Shown here: positions 39,254 through 50,300 of the stretch, piece by piece
Numbering within the stretch: position 1 is the first letter of the stretch
Layout: every line of letters starts with the position of its first letter
Origin: Combretum micranthum
Taxonomy: Eukaryota > Streptophyta > Magnoliopsida > Myrtales > Combretaceae
NCBI GenBank assembly: GCA_024138025.1
Contig: JAMXBD010001249.1
Location: 124,001 to 188,000 of the forward strand
Direction: 5' to 3'
DNA length: 64,000 nt
Program-made: the position numbers and the translations under genes
Notes under the pieces: generated by a model
The model's input: the letters and a program-made list of their open reading frames with translations, nothing else
What the model was told of the DNA's origin: nothing
Databases searched by the model: none

Positions 39254-39919
39254 TGTAGATGTAGGGTCCTTGCTGGTAGTAGTCAAGCACGCGTCGCGTA
39301 GATCTCGCGCCTAGCATGTGACTTCAGAGTGCTGTTAAGGAAATGATGCTTGATGACAAGATGGCTTGGAGAGAATGACAGGAGAGGAGGAACAGGTAGT
39401 CTCAATATCTTAAATGTATAAGTGACAAGTAAAGGAGTTTGAGTAGACCTTACGCATCAACCTTATAGTTCTTGAGTAGTTGGAGTAGAAATCACTTGAG
39501 TTACCTTTGTTTGATCTTCTTGAATAGAACCTCCTTTATAGACTGTTGTTTGTCTTCTCTCTCTAAAAGTTGGAAATGAGGAGGAATGACTAAGTATTTA
39601 TAAGCACTTGGCATGGATGACGACCGTTGGATCACCTTAGTGATTGACGGATGGAGTAAGCTCAATTCATGTTTATCTTGAATAAGCTCCTCATGGGCTA
39701 AGGCCAGTAGTAATCTCCTGTGTGCATGAGCCTGCCTGAGAACGGTTGGATGTAGCGGACCGGTTCAAAGATTCATGTTCCAAACCCATCAAGCCAAATC
39801 TCCCCAAGCCATCCCAATAGTTAAACTGGACTCGTCAGGCCCTGTCATCTAGCCCACGAGTCAAGCCCAAATAAATAAATAAATAATATTTATATTTATA
39901 TTTTTAAAGCCTCATTACA
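39254..39919 (-). repeat. Family 3 LTR, minus orientation (666 bp)
   Basis: Read on the minus strand it starts TGTAATGAGGCTTTAAAAAT and ends GACCCTACATCTACA. A TATA box (CTTATAAATAC, near 39595-39605 on the complement) supports this sense. Confidence 0.85.
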
Positions 39920-40664
39920 TTTTGCCCCCTGACTAAAATTCTTGGACAGAGTTCAAGTATTTTGGGCATTGCTTGCATCTATGCAGAACTTGATCAATAC
40001 TCGGCACATAATACTGCTAAGTACTCTTATAGAGTTGAAAACTTCATTTGTCGTTAATGAATCATCGAGTAAAAGTCAAGTGTTAACGCTACAATGAACT
40101 CCATTACATATAATTGTATCATAGTGTGCAAACTCGCTGCGCTATTGCAACTATATATATATCACTTTAAACTTGTTGAAGATGCCAAAAAAAAATGAAA
40201 ATATCCTCTTTGGTAGATGACTATCGTTTTGTAGACTAATTTCATTTTATTGATGCAAATCGTGTCTTGTTAAATTGACTCATTTGAATTAGCTCACTAC
40301 ATGGAAGCCAGTTAATTTACCAAGTTCAATCCATCGAGATAGGTTAGTTGAACTAACTATGTTGGCTTCAACAAAATTCCCATTTTCAATTGAAGATTCG
40401 CTGGCAGCGCCAGGATTCTCCCAAGCCACGGTCATGCCATATGTCAGGCGTTGAACTTCTTATCAGCCAAATGACTGGCATTTCAACAGAAAAGTGTTGG
40501 GGCCCAAAAACAACTATATTGAAGAAAGTTTCTAGTGTGTACCGATGAATCCGTTACAAATTCAGAAGCCTCTTCAATGAAGCTTTTCCTAAAGCTCACG
40601 CATAGGAATTCCTAAGGTTTTTTTAGCATCCACAGACAATGATATTTACAACAGAAGAGTCTGG

Positions 40665-41332
40665 TTTAAAAATATAAATATAAATAGAAATATAAATATT
40701 ATTTATTTATTTGGGCTTGACTCGTGGGCTAGGTGACAGAGCCTGACGAATCCGATTTAATTATTGGGATAGCTTGAGGAGATTTGGCTTAGTGGGCTTG
40801 GAACAGGGATCATTGAACTGGTCCGCCGTATCCAACCTTTCTTAGGCAGGTTCATGCACACAGGAGATGACTAATGGCTTTGGCCCATGAGGAGCTCATT
40901 GAGGATAAACATGAATTGAGCTTACTCCATCTCATCCATCAATGACTGAGGTGACCTGACGGTCGTCATCCATGCCAAGTGCCTATAAATACTTAGTTAC
41001 TCCTTCTCATTTCCAACTTTTAGAGAGAGAAGACAAACAACAATCTGTGAAAAAGGTTCTATTCAGGAAGATCAAACAAATGCAACTTAAGTAATTTCTA
41101 CTCCAACTGCTCAAGAACTATAAGGTTGACGTGCGAGGTCTATTCAAGCTCCCTTCCCTGTCACTTGTGCATTTGAGACACTGAAACTACCTGTTTCTCC
41201 TCCCTTATCATTCTCTTCAAGCCATCCTATCATCAAGTGTCATTTTCTCAGCAGAACTCCGAAGTCACGTGCCAGGCGCGAGATCCACGCGACGCATGCA
41301 TGACCACTACCAGTAAGGACCCTACATCTACA
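40665..41332 (+). repeat. Family 3 LTR, plus orientation
   Basis: It starts TTTAAAAATATAAATATAAA and ends GACCCTACATCTACA, with a TATA box CCTATAAATAC near 40982-40992. It is nearly the inverse of 39254-39919. Confidence 0.85.
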
Positions 41333-41337
41333 ATGTA

Positions 41338-41994
41338 AATGAATAACCAATTTAATTTCTTATATGATTTTATTTTCATTAATAGACGCTTGAATCTACC
41401 TTTCTTCTCATCTTCTGGGTTATCTTATGATCTCCATTGGGTTTTAAATAAGGTACGTAGTGACATACTTGTTGATTTTTAGGATAGACATTCTTAATGA
41501 ACTAAAACTTAAAGACAGCCTAATTAATGAGCATTGCTTGTGCTTGTCTCGTTTAATCCGGTTAAGGAAGTGACGAACTTGTTTGAAACCTGACATGGTA
41601 GTTAGTCACTTATGCCACCTCCTACCATGATGCAATAGCAAATTCATAAGTGGCTCGGTGGGTAGTTGATGGGGCAAACGGTCTTGGTATAATGTCTATC
41701 TTGATCGAAGAGAATTAATATGGTAGAGCTCACGTTTATAGGACTGGTTGAGCTTGAGCCTTACTATATTATGGACTAAGATAGGTAGAGTGTGTGTTAC
41801 GGCTGTAAACCCTAGACGATGCCATTTTTCTCTTTCTCGACTATATATAGTTGATATAAGTATATGAATTACTTATATCAACCCTTTGAGCAATTGCTGT
41901 TACTTAAGACCTTCAGATTGCCATAGGCTTGTTATGAAGTGTGAGTGTTTTTCATTTTGTTTGTTTTACGTTAATTTAAAGATAATAACATGTT
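41338..41994. other. Gene-free stretch
   Basis: No coding sequence, repeat or RNA gene recognised between two mobile elements. Confidence 0.4.
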
Positions 41995-41999
41995 GTTGC

Positions 42000-44900
42000 T
42001 GTCACTCCCCATACGGTACCCTAAACGTAACAATTCGCCGCAAACTATATAAGACTTAGGAATTTCTATCACAATCATTCCAAAGTCTCATACAAATGCA
42101 AGACGTACTTTTACGACAATAGAATACATGAACCAATGGAGATAAATATTTTAACTTGACATACTATAAGAATCAGAATATAAACCATGAATCCACATAA
42201 TTAACTACAAAAGTTCAAGGGGCATTCCCTCACAAAAGAATATTAAGTTTAAACGTGGTCTTTTACAGTCATCTGGTAACCATTAGGGTTTCCTATGGAA
42301 GTATATACAAAATCAAACACAAAATTCTAATGAAAACTCCTAATTCCTGTACTTGCTCGGTAGGATGCCTTGGCCTTAGCCATAAATATGTAAACTGCAC
42401 TAAGAAAAAAGTTATGGGGGTGTAAGCTATGCTAGCTTAGTGAGTGAATACTTCCATAAGACATTTATAACAAATCATTCAATCAAATTATTTATTCAAT
42501 TATATGGAATGCATCAACAACATGAACAAACAATCATATGATCAGATGGAAATCATATGAGAATGGATTTACGCCCTCCATTCAGGGTTAACAGATTAAC
42601 GAATGCTGCGGTACTGTCGTTGAATTAATATGTCGTTTATGGATCACGGGTAACCAACTTATGTCGTTTATGGATCACGATCAACTAACTCATTTATGTC
42701 GTTTATGAATCACGATCAACCAACTTTTAGCTGTTTATGGATCACGGGTAACCAACATATGCTAATGCTCAATCCCCATGGTGAAGTGAGTATGTCCATG
42801 TTATTATCAATCCGGATAATTATTTATACTAATTTCTAGGTGATCAACAATTTTGCAGACAATTAATCCTATAATACTCTAAATAAGCACAAGTTAATCA
42901 CCCGATTCCGATATTCTTAATACAATTTCTCAACTCATCAGCAAGCATACATAATCACCCACAATTCCCATCATGCAATTCCATTTTATCTTTTGCCTCA
43001 TAATGTAGTGCAACTAATTACTACAAACACAAGTAAGAAATGAACTTAGGAAGTAGTACTCACTCAGCCATTGGTCGCCGGTCTCTTAGTAATAATAATC
43101 TGGTGGTAACGAATCATCGGGATCCAAGTCACATAAATGAAAGAAATACTCAAACGAGTATTTCAACTCATATCTAATCCATTTTATTTCATAAAACTAT
43201 TAAGTTCGTAATTCTCGTAATTAATGGAAATTCCAACTTAAAATGGCCATAACTTTGTCATTTTAACTCATAATTTCGCAAATTATATACCGACTCCTAT
43301 CTACTTTGAAAGATCTATCTAATTCTAATGTAATATCTCCATTTTGAAAACTTTTAAGCCTCTAAAAATTCAGATCAGTTCTATTCGGTAGATAAACATC
43401 CATTTTCGAAATTGTTTTTGTGACAAGTTATAATGTTTATACCATCCATGCCAATATGAATGTAATATTAACAAGTTACTATCATGAATGGTATGTTATG
43501 TGCTTCCTATATGTATGTTCTTGATGATATTCTATTAGAGAGCATTTCTAGAAAGCTTTTACTTAACAAGATGTCATGACTACCTAGCTTAGCAAGACTA
43601 GTATTGTGTTCTTGACAAATCATACTTATTTTAGAGATTTTCCTTAATAAAATTTATTTATTCTTGCTAAATTTAAGTCTTTACTATATCTATTCCTTTA
43701 GGTCTTCATTTTTCAGTAAAAATCCTTATTTTACACTTTATAAACAAGTGTTTAAATATGGGCTATTCCTAGATCCGAATTTTATAAAAATGATTTTGAG
43801 GTGATTTCTTTAAGAAAAACTCATTTGATACTTTAAAATTTAAGGCTCCATTATTCCTATCGCCCAAGGACTTCATTTTATTTTTATAAAACTTCCATTT
43901 TGAGTTTGAAAAATAGGTGTTTACATATCATCTTTTCTTAGTTACGAATTTCATGTAACTATCATAAGATCCAAATTTTCTATTTTATAAATATTTCTTG
44001 TTGGACAAATTTCTCTTAGTAGATCTACCATTAACTTATTAAAATCATCTCTTATTGATACCTATTCCATAAGCCTTTCATTTTCCATATAAAAATCATG
44101 TTTTGGAGTTGAAAAATAGGTTTTCAAAATACAACTCTTTTTCCATCCGAATTTACAAAAGTTTGTTTTGATGAAACCAAATTTGTCTTGAGCTTTTTGG
44201 CTCATCTTTATAAATATCATAACTTTTAGAAATAACAAAACATTCATTTACATAAGACAAAAATCTTTATGACCATTTATTCATCTTAAACATAATAAAT
44301 ACATGAGATCTCTAATATCATGTAAAAGAATAGATATTTAGAAGCTAGATTTTAATGATCATATTAGATGCATGAAATAAAGTATACTACTATGATAATA
44401 ATATAGTAGCAAGATTCCTACATGAAATCATCACTATATGAACATACATTATGATCATGACAAAAGTAAAAACTTTAAACATAAGATCCACAACTTGTGA
44501 TGGCTTGATCATCATGTTCTAGTGGTTTTATCAATCTGTTTGGATTGTCTGTATTTCATCTGTATCTGTATCTTTTTTAAAATGATATGTATAAATATAT
44601 CCGATTTGCATATAAATTTTATCTATTTTTGTTTTATTTGATCTTTTGATGAGAACTGTCAATTTTTTTTATCTATATCTATTTCTTGATAAATAATTTG
44701 TTAGCAAAAAGTTTGAAAAAGTGTCTGTATCTGCCGGAAAAAAGCCAATCCAAACAGACCCCATATTCCTAGCATGAAGCTCATGGGGACTTTTATGAAT
44801 CTACACATAAATGATCTTGCCATTACATGTTTTTGTGGTTGTAAAGTTTAGATCTATACCTATTAAGCTTTGTAAGCAAGAGGAGTTGAAGAAAAAAATG

Positions 44901-45718
44901 TGTGTGAGTGTGTAATGGGGAGAGGGTGTCATGGCAACAAGAGAGAAAAGAGGGAGAGTGTTTTGCAAACTTTTCCAAAAGTGAAAATGAAGAAAGAAAG
45001 AAATGAAATGGTGAAGGCATAAAGGAGTTTATATAGGTAATTGGATTAAGGTATTGTATGATTAAATAAAAGAAGAAAAATAGGACAAATGAGAGGGAAA
45101 TGGGAGGGGGGTGCGCCGGCCATAAGGGAGAGAGAGTTTTGTAATTTTTCAAAATCAATTTTGCGTAATAAAATGTGATAATTTGCACGGGAAAAGAAAA
45201 TGGTAATGAGTGAAGTGTAAGGATGTAAGAGTAGGGGTATAGCTTGTGAGTGTGAGTAGGGTATGGGCTTGTACTTGTGAATAGTAATGAATAGTATATT
45301 AGACAATTAAATTACTGGTTAGTAAAGAAAATACGATAAAAGGCTATAACTATAATTTTTATAAATCGACAAATTATAATAAATATATTTTTGAATTCCT
45401 TATTAAATTCCGGTCTTAAGAAGTATTCTGGAATATTTTTCTAATTTTGAGCCCCAGGGCTTGGTTTTTCAGAATGGATCCCAGTCAGGTTCGAAATAGA
45501 TAATTTCCCGAAAACTGATCTTTTTATATTTCGATATATTCTTTAGAACTATAATCTATATCAACTTGCTCTCAAAAGTTCTACGGTTTAATTCTCGGTG
45601 AAGCCGAACTTAGTGTTTCTAGGTTTCTTTCTAACCTTAGCTATTCCGGTTTAGGGTTTCGGTTTCCAATTCGATTCTCGAAGTCCTACTTGGTTTACAA
45701 AGAAAGCCAGGGCTTATA
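42000..45718 (-). mobile_element. Family 1 solo LTR (3719 bp), TSD GTTGC
   Basis: Plus-strand ends are TGTCACTCCCCATACGG and AGGGCTTATA (TACA mutated to TATA). The perfect 5-bp duplication GTTGC lies at 41995-41999 and 45719-45723. It is collinear with the nested LTRs, for instance TTCCAACTTAAAATGGCCAT near 43240. It has only about three subrepeats (near 43706, 43870 and 44076). On the minus strand a TATA-like box (CTATATAAAC, complement of about 45027-45036) is followed by pyrimidine-rich leader sequence. A MITE is inserted at 44534-44762. No internal domain. Confidence 0.9.
44534..44762 (-). mobile_element. MITE, copy 2 of a dispersed family
   Basis: Reverse-complement match to 736-965 over its full length with few differences (for example TTATTTATCAAGAAATAGAT on the complement). 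Plus-strand ends are ATCTGTTTGGATTG and CAATCCAAACAGACCCC, so its ends are inverted repeats. It interrupts the family 1 solo LTR. Confidence 0.8.
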
Positions 45719-45723
45719 GTTGC

Positions 45724-46980
45724 TACATTGCATTAGCTTAAGCACTCGTGACATCTTATGTGTACTTGTGTCATTGTCGTATTGGGCTTCGGCTTATTAT
45801 TGTTTTGTTTCCAAGTGTTGATAATGATGCTGATGACTTGATGGTGATAGCTTGGATGATGATGATGTTTGACTTGAGTATGCGCAATTATGAAGGTTTT
45901 GGACGAGGAGTGAAGTGAAGTAAAGCCATTGGATTATTTGTATTTGTTTTTATTTTATTTAAAGAACTGGATTTATATATTTTTAAGTCCACTGTTTTCT
46001 TTAAAGGCTTGGTGGAGACCATATGCTTTGAAATAAGCTTTTAAAGCTTTGTTTACCATCATGACAGGTAAATGAGTTACCTGATGGTATAGTTTTGTTT
46101 TAAAAGTTAATTTACTCGTATGAGTAGAAGTTAAAAATGTTTTTATAAAGTTTGTTTTCCTGCTATAAATCTAGTTGTCTCTAGGATCTAATTAAATGAT
46201 TTCAGAATCTAAAATTTGGTTAGCAAATATCCGACATAAATAGTTTCTTTAAAGGAAGCTCGTGCGTGTAATACTTAGTGTATTATACATGGCAAGGGAC
46301 TAGGCTTGCCTGAACTTTTGATGTAGGACAGATCGGGTCCTTTCAAATTTGTTCATATCATGGAAAGAATTGTAGGGAATCAAATAAAAAAATTTTGAAT
46401 ATTTAAAGAGACAAAATAAACAAAAAGAAGAAAAATTTGGAAATGCAGCATATATTAGCAATGCGAGATTAATAAAAAAATTTAACAAAGATTAGTTAAA
46501 TTTACACAAACAATAATCAATAATTACAAGAGATGAAGAGGAATAACTTATTGGGGGGTAATTGGAAGATGGCTATGGCTTTGCACAAATCTTTAAGGAA
46601 GCTACAAAATGCAATTTCGTGGATGGATGACTTTGAAATTGGGCAAAAAACATCATAATTTTGATTGCAATTGCAAATTTGAGAATTTTTGGGCACAAGG
46701 ATTTAGAGTTAGGGTTTATGAGATTTGGGGGGAAATTTCAAATGACAAAATGAAAAAGAATAGTTTTGGCTGGCTAATATGTACGGTAGAGCTCGTCTTC
46801 AGGAAAAAAAAAAAGAGTTTATTAGTATAAACTTGTCTCTAGAAGAGAGGTCACTCCTAACCTTATTCTTAAAAAAATGAGCTTAACTACTAATAAACTC
46901 GACTTTTGAAAAACGAGTTAATATTATTTAAAATGGAAATTATTTTAATCTGAATGGCGTTTTCGTAATTTGTTTAACAA
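45724..46980. other. Gene-free stretch upstream of the DnaJ-TPR gene
   Basis: No recognised coding sequence. There is a small inverted repeat at about 46815-46910: GAGTTTATTAGTATAA and, 50 bp on, TTAACTACTAATAAACTC. Repeat-derived text cannot be excluded. Confidence 0.45.
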
Positions 46981-47383
46981 ACGATGTATATTTTTTCTTT
47001 TCCCAGTTAGCTCCCCAGCAACCCGGCTAGCCGTTGTGCAAGGAATTCAACGCCAGTCCAATACCGTAAAAAAATATTTTGATTTCTTACCCTATCTTCC
47101 CTATTAAAAAAAAAAAAAAAGAAAATCAAAATACACCTAAAAAGCGAAAAAGTAAAAACCCTCCATCAACCCCTCATTCAAAATCTCTCTCGCCTCACTC
47201 TCGGTAACGTAAATGCAAAGCAAACCCCCGTCGCCCAAACCCTAACAGCCAAAAATTAAAAATCAACACCAGTCCATCCCACCCAAGTTCAATCGATCAC
47301 TTCCAATTGTCGCCGAATCGAACTATCTATGTACCTTTTCGTGATCGTGTCTCATAACGCACTATTCACTTCTACTTCGTGTC
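46981..47383 (+). promoter_or_regulatory. Promoter / 5' leader of the DnaJ-TPR gene
   Basis: The region is less AT-rich than its surroundings and C/T-rich near 47160-47210 (AAAATCTCTCTCGCCTCACT). A telo-box, AAACCCTAA, lies at 47237-47245; such boxes are common in promoters and leaders of plant housekeeping genes. No convincing TATA box precedes it. The transcription start is not known. Confidence 0.5.
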
Positions 47384-50300
47384 ATGATGTCGCCGCCTGC
47401 AGCAGCTAATCTCCGATCATCATTTGCCTCATCACAAAACCCTAACAATAACACTATCAATCCGTTTTCTTCGAATTCAGATTTCGTTTTCTCTGCATTC
47501 TCTGCGAAGTCCTTTTCGGAAGTCAACAGTAGCCAAGAAAGGGTTTGCGGTTCCGATACTGGATTAGCTTCATCGAAAACGGGGTTGGATTCGTCCGGGC
47601 GGTCACGGCCAAGGCTCGTCAAGGTGAGAAGGCATTCCAATAATAATGCTCGGCTGAGTAAGGTGGTGAGTGAAGATAAAAACTTTGATTCGAATCCGTT
47701 TCGTTCGGTTAATATTGTTAACAATGACGGGAAATTGAGTGATGTTACTAATCTCCATCGGTCTTCGGAAAGTTTTAGCGTTGCAGGTTGTGATAGTGGT
47801 GGTACCTTGCGTGAAAATATCGGTTTTGTGTTTGGTGCTAATATGGGAATTAAGTGTGACGGGAATTGGAAATTGAATTTTGATGAAGTGAACATGAGTA
47901 AGGTTAATTTATCTGGCAATGTAAAAGAATGTTATACTGATGAAAAGAACGGGCATGGTGTATTTAATACTTGTGGTGTTGATCATAGTGGGCTGGGATC
48001 AAAAGGCGTATATAATGGAATTCCTAATGGAGATACTCAGGGAAGTTTTGGTGGTGCACCAGAACTAAAGGGGAATTTGGTGTCGGGTTTTGTTTTTGGT
48101 TCAAGTTCAGTGAACAAGGATAAGGAGAGACTTTGTGAAATGTTTAAGAAGTTTGATTTAGATGATAATGGGAAGGTAAAAGTAGAGTGCTCATCTAAGC
48201 AGCCTAAAGAAACTAATGCTGCATTGGGTATTTGTTCAGATAAATCAACTACAAATCCTAGTAATAGCTTCAATTTCACAGGGGGTGTTGATAATGGTGT
48301 TTTTGTATTTAAAAGTACAAGAGAAAATACTTCTTATACTTCAAAAAGTGAGAGTAATGAGGAGGCTGGGTGTAAGGATGAGGAGAGGTCTAATAGAGAG
48401 AATACAGGACATAGGAACTCCAAGGTGGAAATCCAAAGTTGTAACTCAGGTATTGATGGAAGTCGAACTGATTCTTTTAGAAATAGTGGTCTTGGTAGTT
48501 CAGTGAAGATGCCTCCTGATGACACGAACAAGCTGAACTCTAGTGATACAGCTGAGAATGGTTACGAGCATGGTTCTGAATGTGGTAATCCAGCTGGTGA
48601 GTCTGCTGGTTTTAGCAGTAAGCCATTCATATTTCAGGCAGGATCAACTAATAATTCTGATTCAGTCCATTACATTGATCTTCAAGAGAACACTGCTGCA
48701 GATGTAGGCAGAGCTGACAGGAAGAGTGAGTTTTGTTTTGGAATTGGAATGGATGGTTCAGGTGTATCTGATCCTGACTCCAGAATCCCAAACTGGGATC
48801 CTTCTTGTCTCAAAAAGAATTTATTCCCTGAGAGTATAAGAAATGATTGCAGTAGAGAGTCTAATTTGACTGGGGATAAAAGTTTCAGAAAAAGGTGGGG
48901 TAAGTCGAGGCGTCATTCCATAGGCAAGCTACGCCCTAGAAAGTGTTCCCAGCCCAGTGAAAGCAATCCCCAAGAAACCTCTAATACACCCAATGCTTAT
49001 TCTCCAATGGACTTTTCACCTTATCATGATGCTGCAGCAGATGACCAGTTTTCAACAAAAGATTCTTCTGTTACAATGGACAACTCAGCTAACCCAACTA
49101 ACAATTCTCTACTATTTAAATCATCCCTGACGACATCTAAAGATGGCCTGGAAGGGCTTGTGGCTTCAAGAGGAAAAGTAGACAGCTGTGGATGCAATCC
49201 AAACCCTGAAGATGAGACTGCTTCAAAAGCTGGTGACGCACGTATTGATTCCTGTTTTGAGCATGCCAGCTGTTCTGGTAGAGCTACTGTGGCTTCAGGA
49301 AGCACAAATGCATGTGCTTTTCAAAATCAATTTGCTTTTAGTTCACATATTGGAAAAGCTGATAAGGAAAATTTTGTCTTTTCTGCATCTTCTGTTAAAT
49401 CTTGCTCCCCAAGGAAAATTCGTCAAGATAGAATGAAAAGTAGGACAAAAACCAATGTTGATTCTTTTGTTATTCCTCCAACTTCAAACTTTAAGGACGG
49501 TTTGTTTTCCTTTGACTTTTCGAGCTCTTCTGGACCTTCCTTACCAGTTGATTCAAGGGTTCAGCAAGTTGATACAGCATTTCCTGAAGGAGATGGCCAT
49601 ATTGATGAGGAAAAATTTGCCTTTTCTTCATCCTCTGTTAAATCTAGCTCCTCAAGAAAAATTCGTCGATATAGAATGAAAAGAAGTACAAAAACCAATG
49701 TTGATTCGTTTGTTATCCCTCCAAGTCCAAACTTTAAGGATGGTTTGTTTTCCTTTGACTTTGCAAGCTCTTCTGGACCTTCCTTGCCACCTGATTCAAG
49801 GGTTCATCTAGGTGATACAGCATTTCCTGATCAAGATGCCAATATTGACAAAGCGAAGGGAAGTGGGAATCAGCAAAAGCAAAAGACATCTGCTGCAGCA
49901 CAAGAAGATTGCGAAAAGTGGCGACTCAGGTGTGCTTTCTAGATTGCTTTTTCTGAGAATAATTTCTTTTGTCTATTGTTTTCCATATTTATGCTCATTC
50001 ATATGTTGCTTTTCATAGGGGAAATCAGGCTTATAAAAGCGGGAATTTTTCTAAGGCTGAGAAGTTCTATACAAAAGGGATTGAGTCTGTAGCTTCTCAT
50101 GAAGCTTCAGGTTGCAGTCTCAAACCTCTTTTGCTCTGCTACAGTAACCGGGCAGCTACTCGGATGTCTCTTGGCAGGATTAGGGAAGCCCTTGATGACT
50201 GTATCAAGGCTGCAGCACTAGATGCTAATTTTTTAAAAGTTCAAATGAGGGCTGCAAAGTAAGCTCCATCTAACTGACAACTCAAGAATTTTTTGTTGTG

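Larger units (their letters stand above)
39254..41332. mobile_element. Element with two inverted family 3 LTRs and one shared TSD
   Basis: Left arm 39254-39919 is a family 3 LTR on the minus strand and the right arm, about 40665-41332, is the same LTR on the plus strand. Both outer ends are the LTR 3' end (..CATCTACA read outward). The 5-bp direct repeat ATGTA lies immediately outside at 39249-39253 and 41333-41337. The centre of about 745 bp is unrecognised. Next to the left arm is TTTTGCCCCCTGAC, the complement of a polypurine-like tract placed just as a PPT should precede a 3' LTR. The right arm has lost its first ~11 bp. Genuine LTR elements have direct LTRs, so this arrangement is anomalous; two independent insertions are the alternative. 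Confidence 0.65.

Noticed and set aside
46815..46910. Small inverted repeat as a microRNA precursor or terminator
   Set aside because: Only ~16 bp of stem is clear and there is no transcript evidence; more likely a short MITE relic.
47362..47919. 185-codon ORF on the minus strand
   Set aside because: It is entirely antisense to exon 1 of the DnaJ-TPR gene and follows its codon structure; no domain or independent signal.
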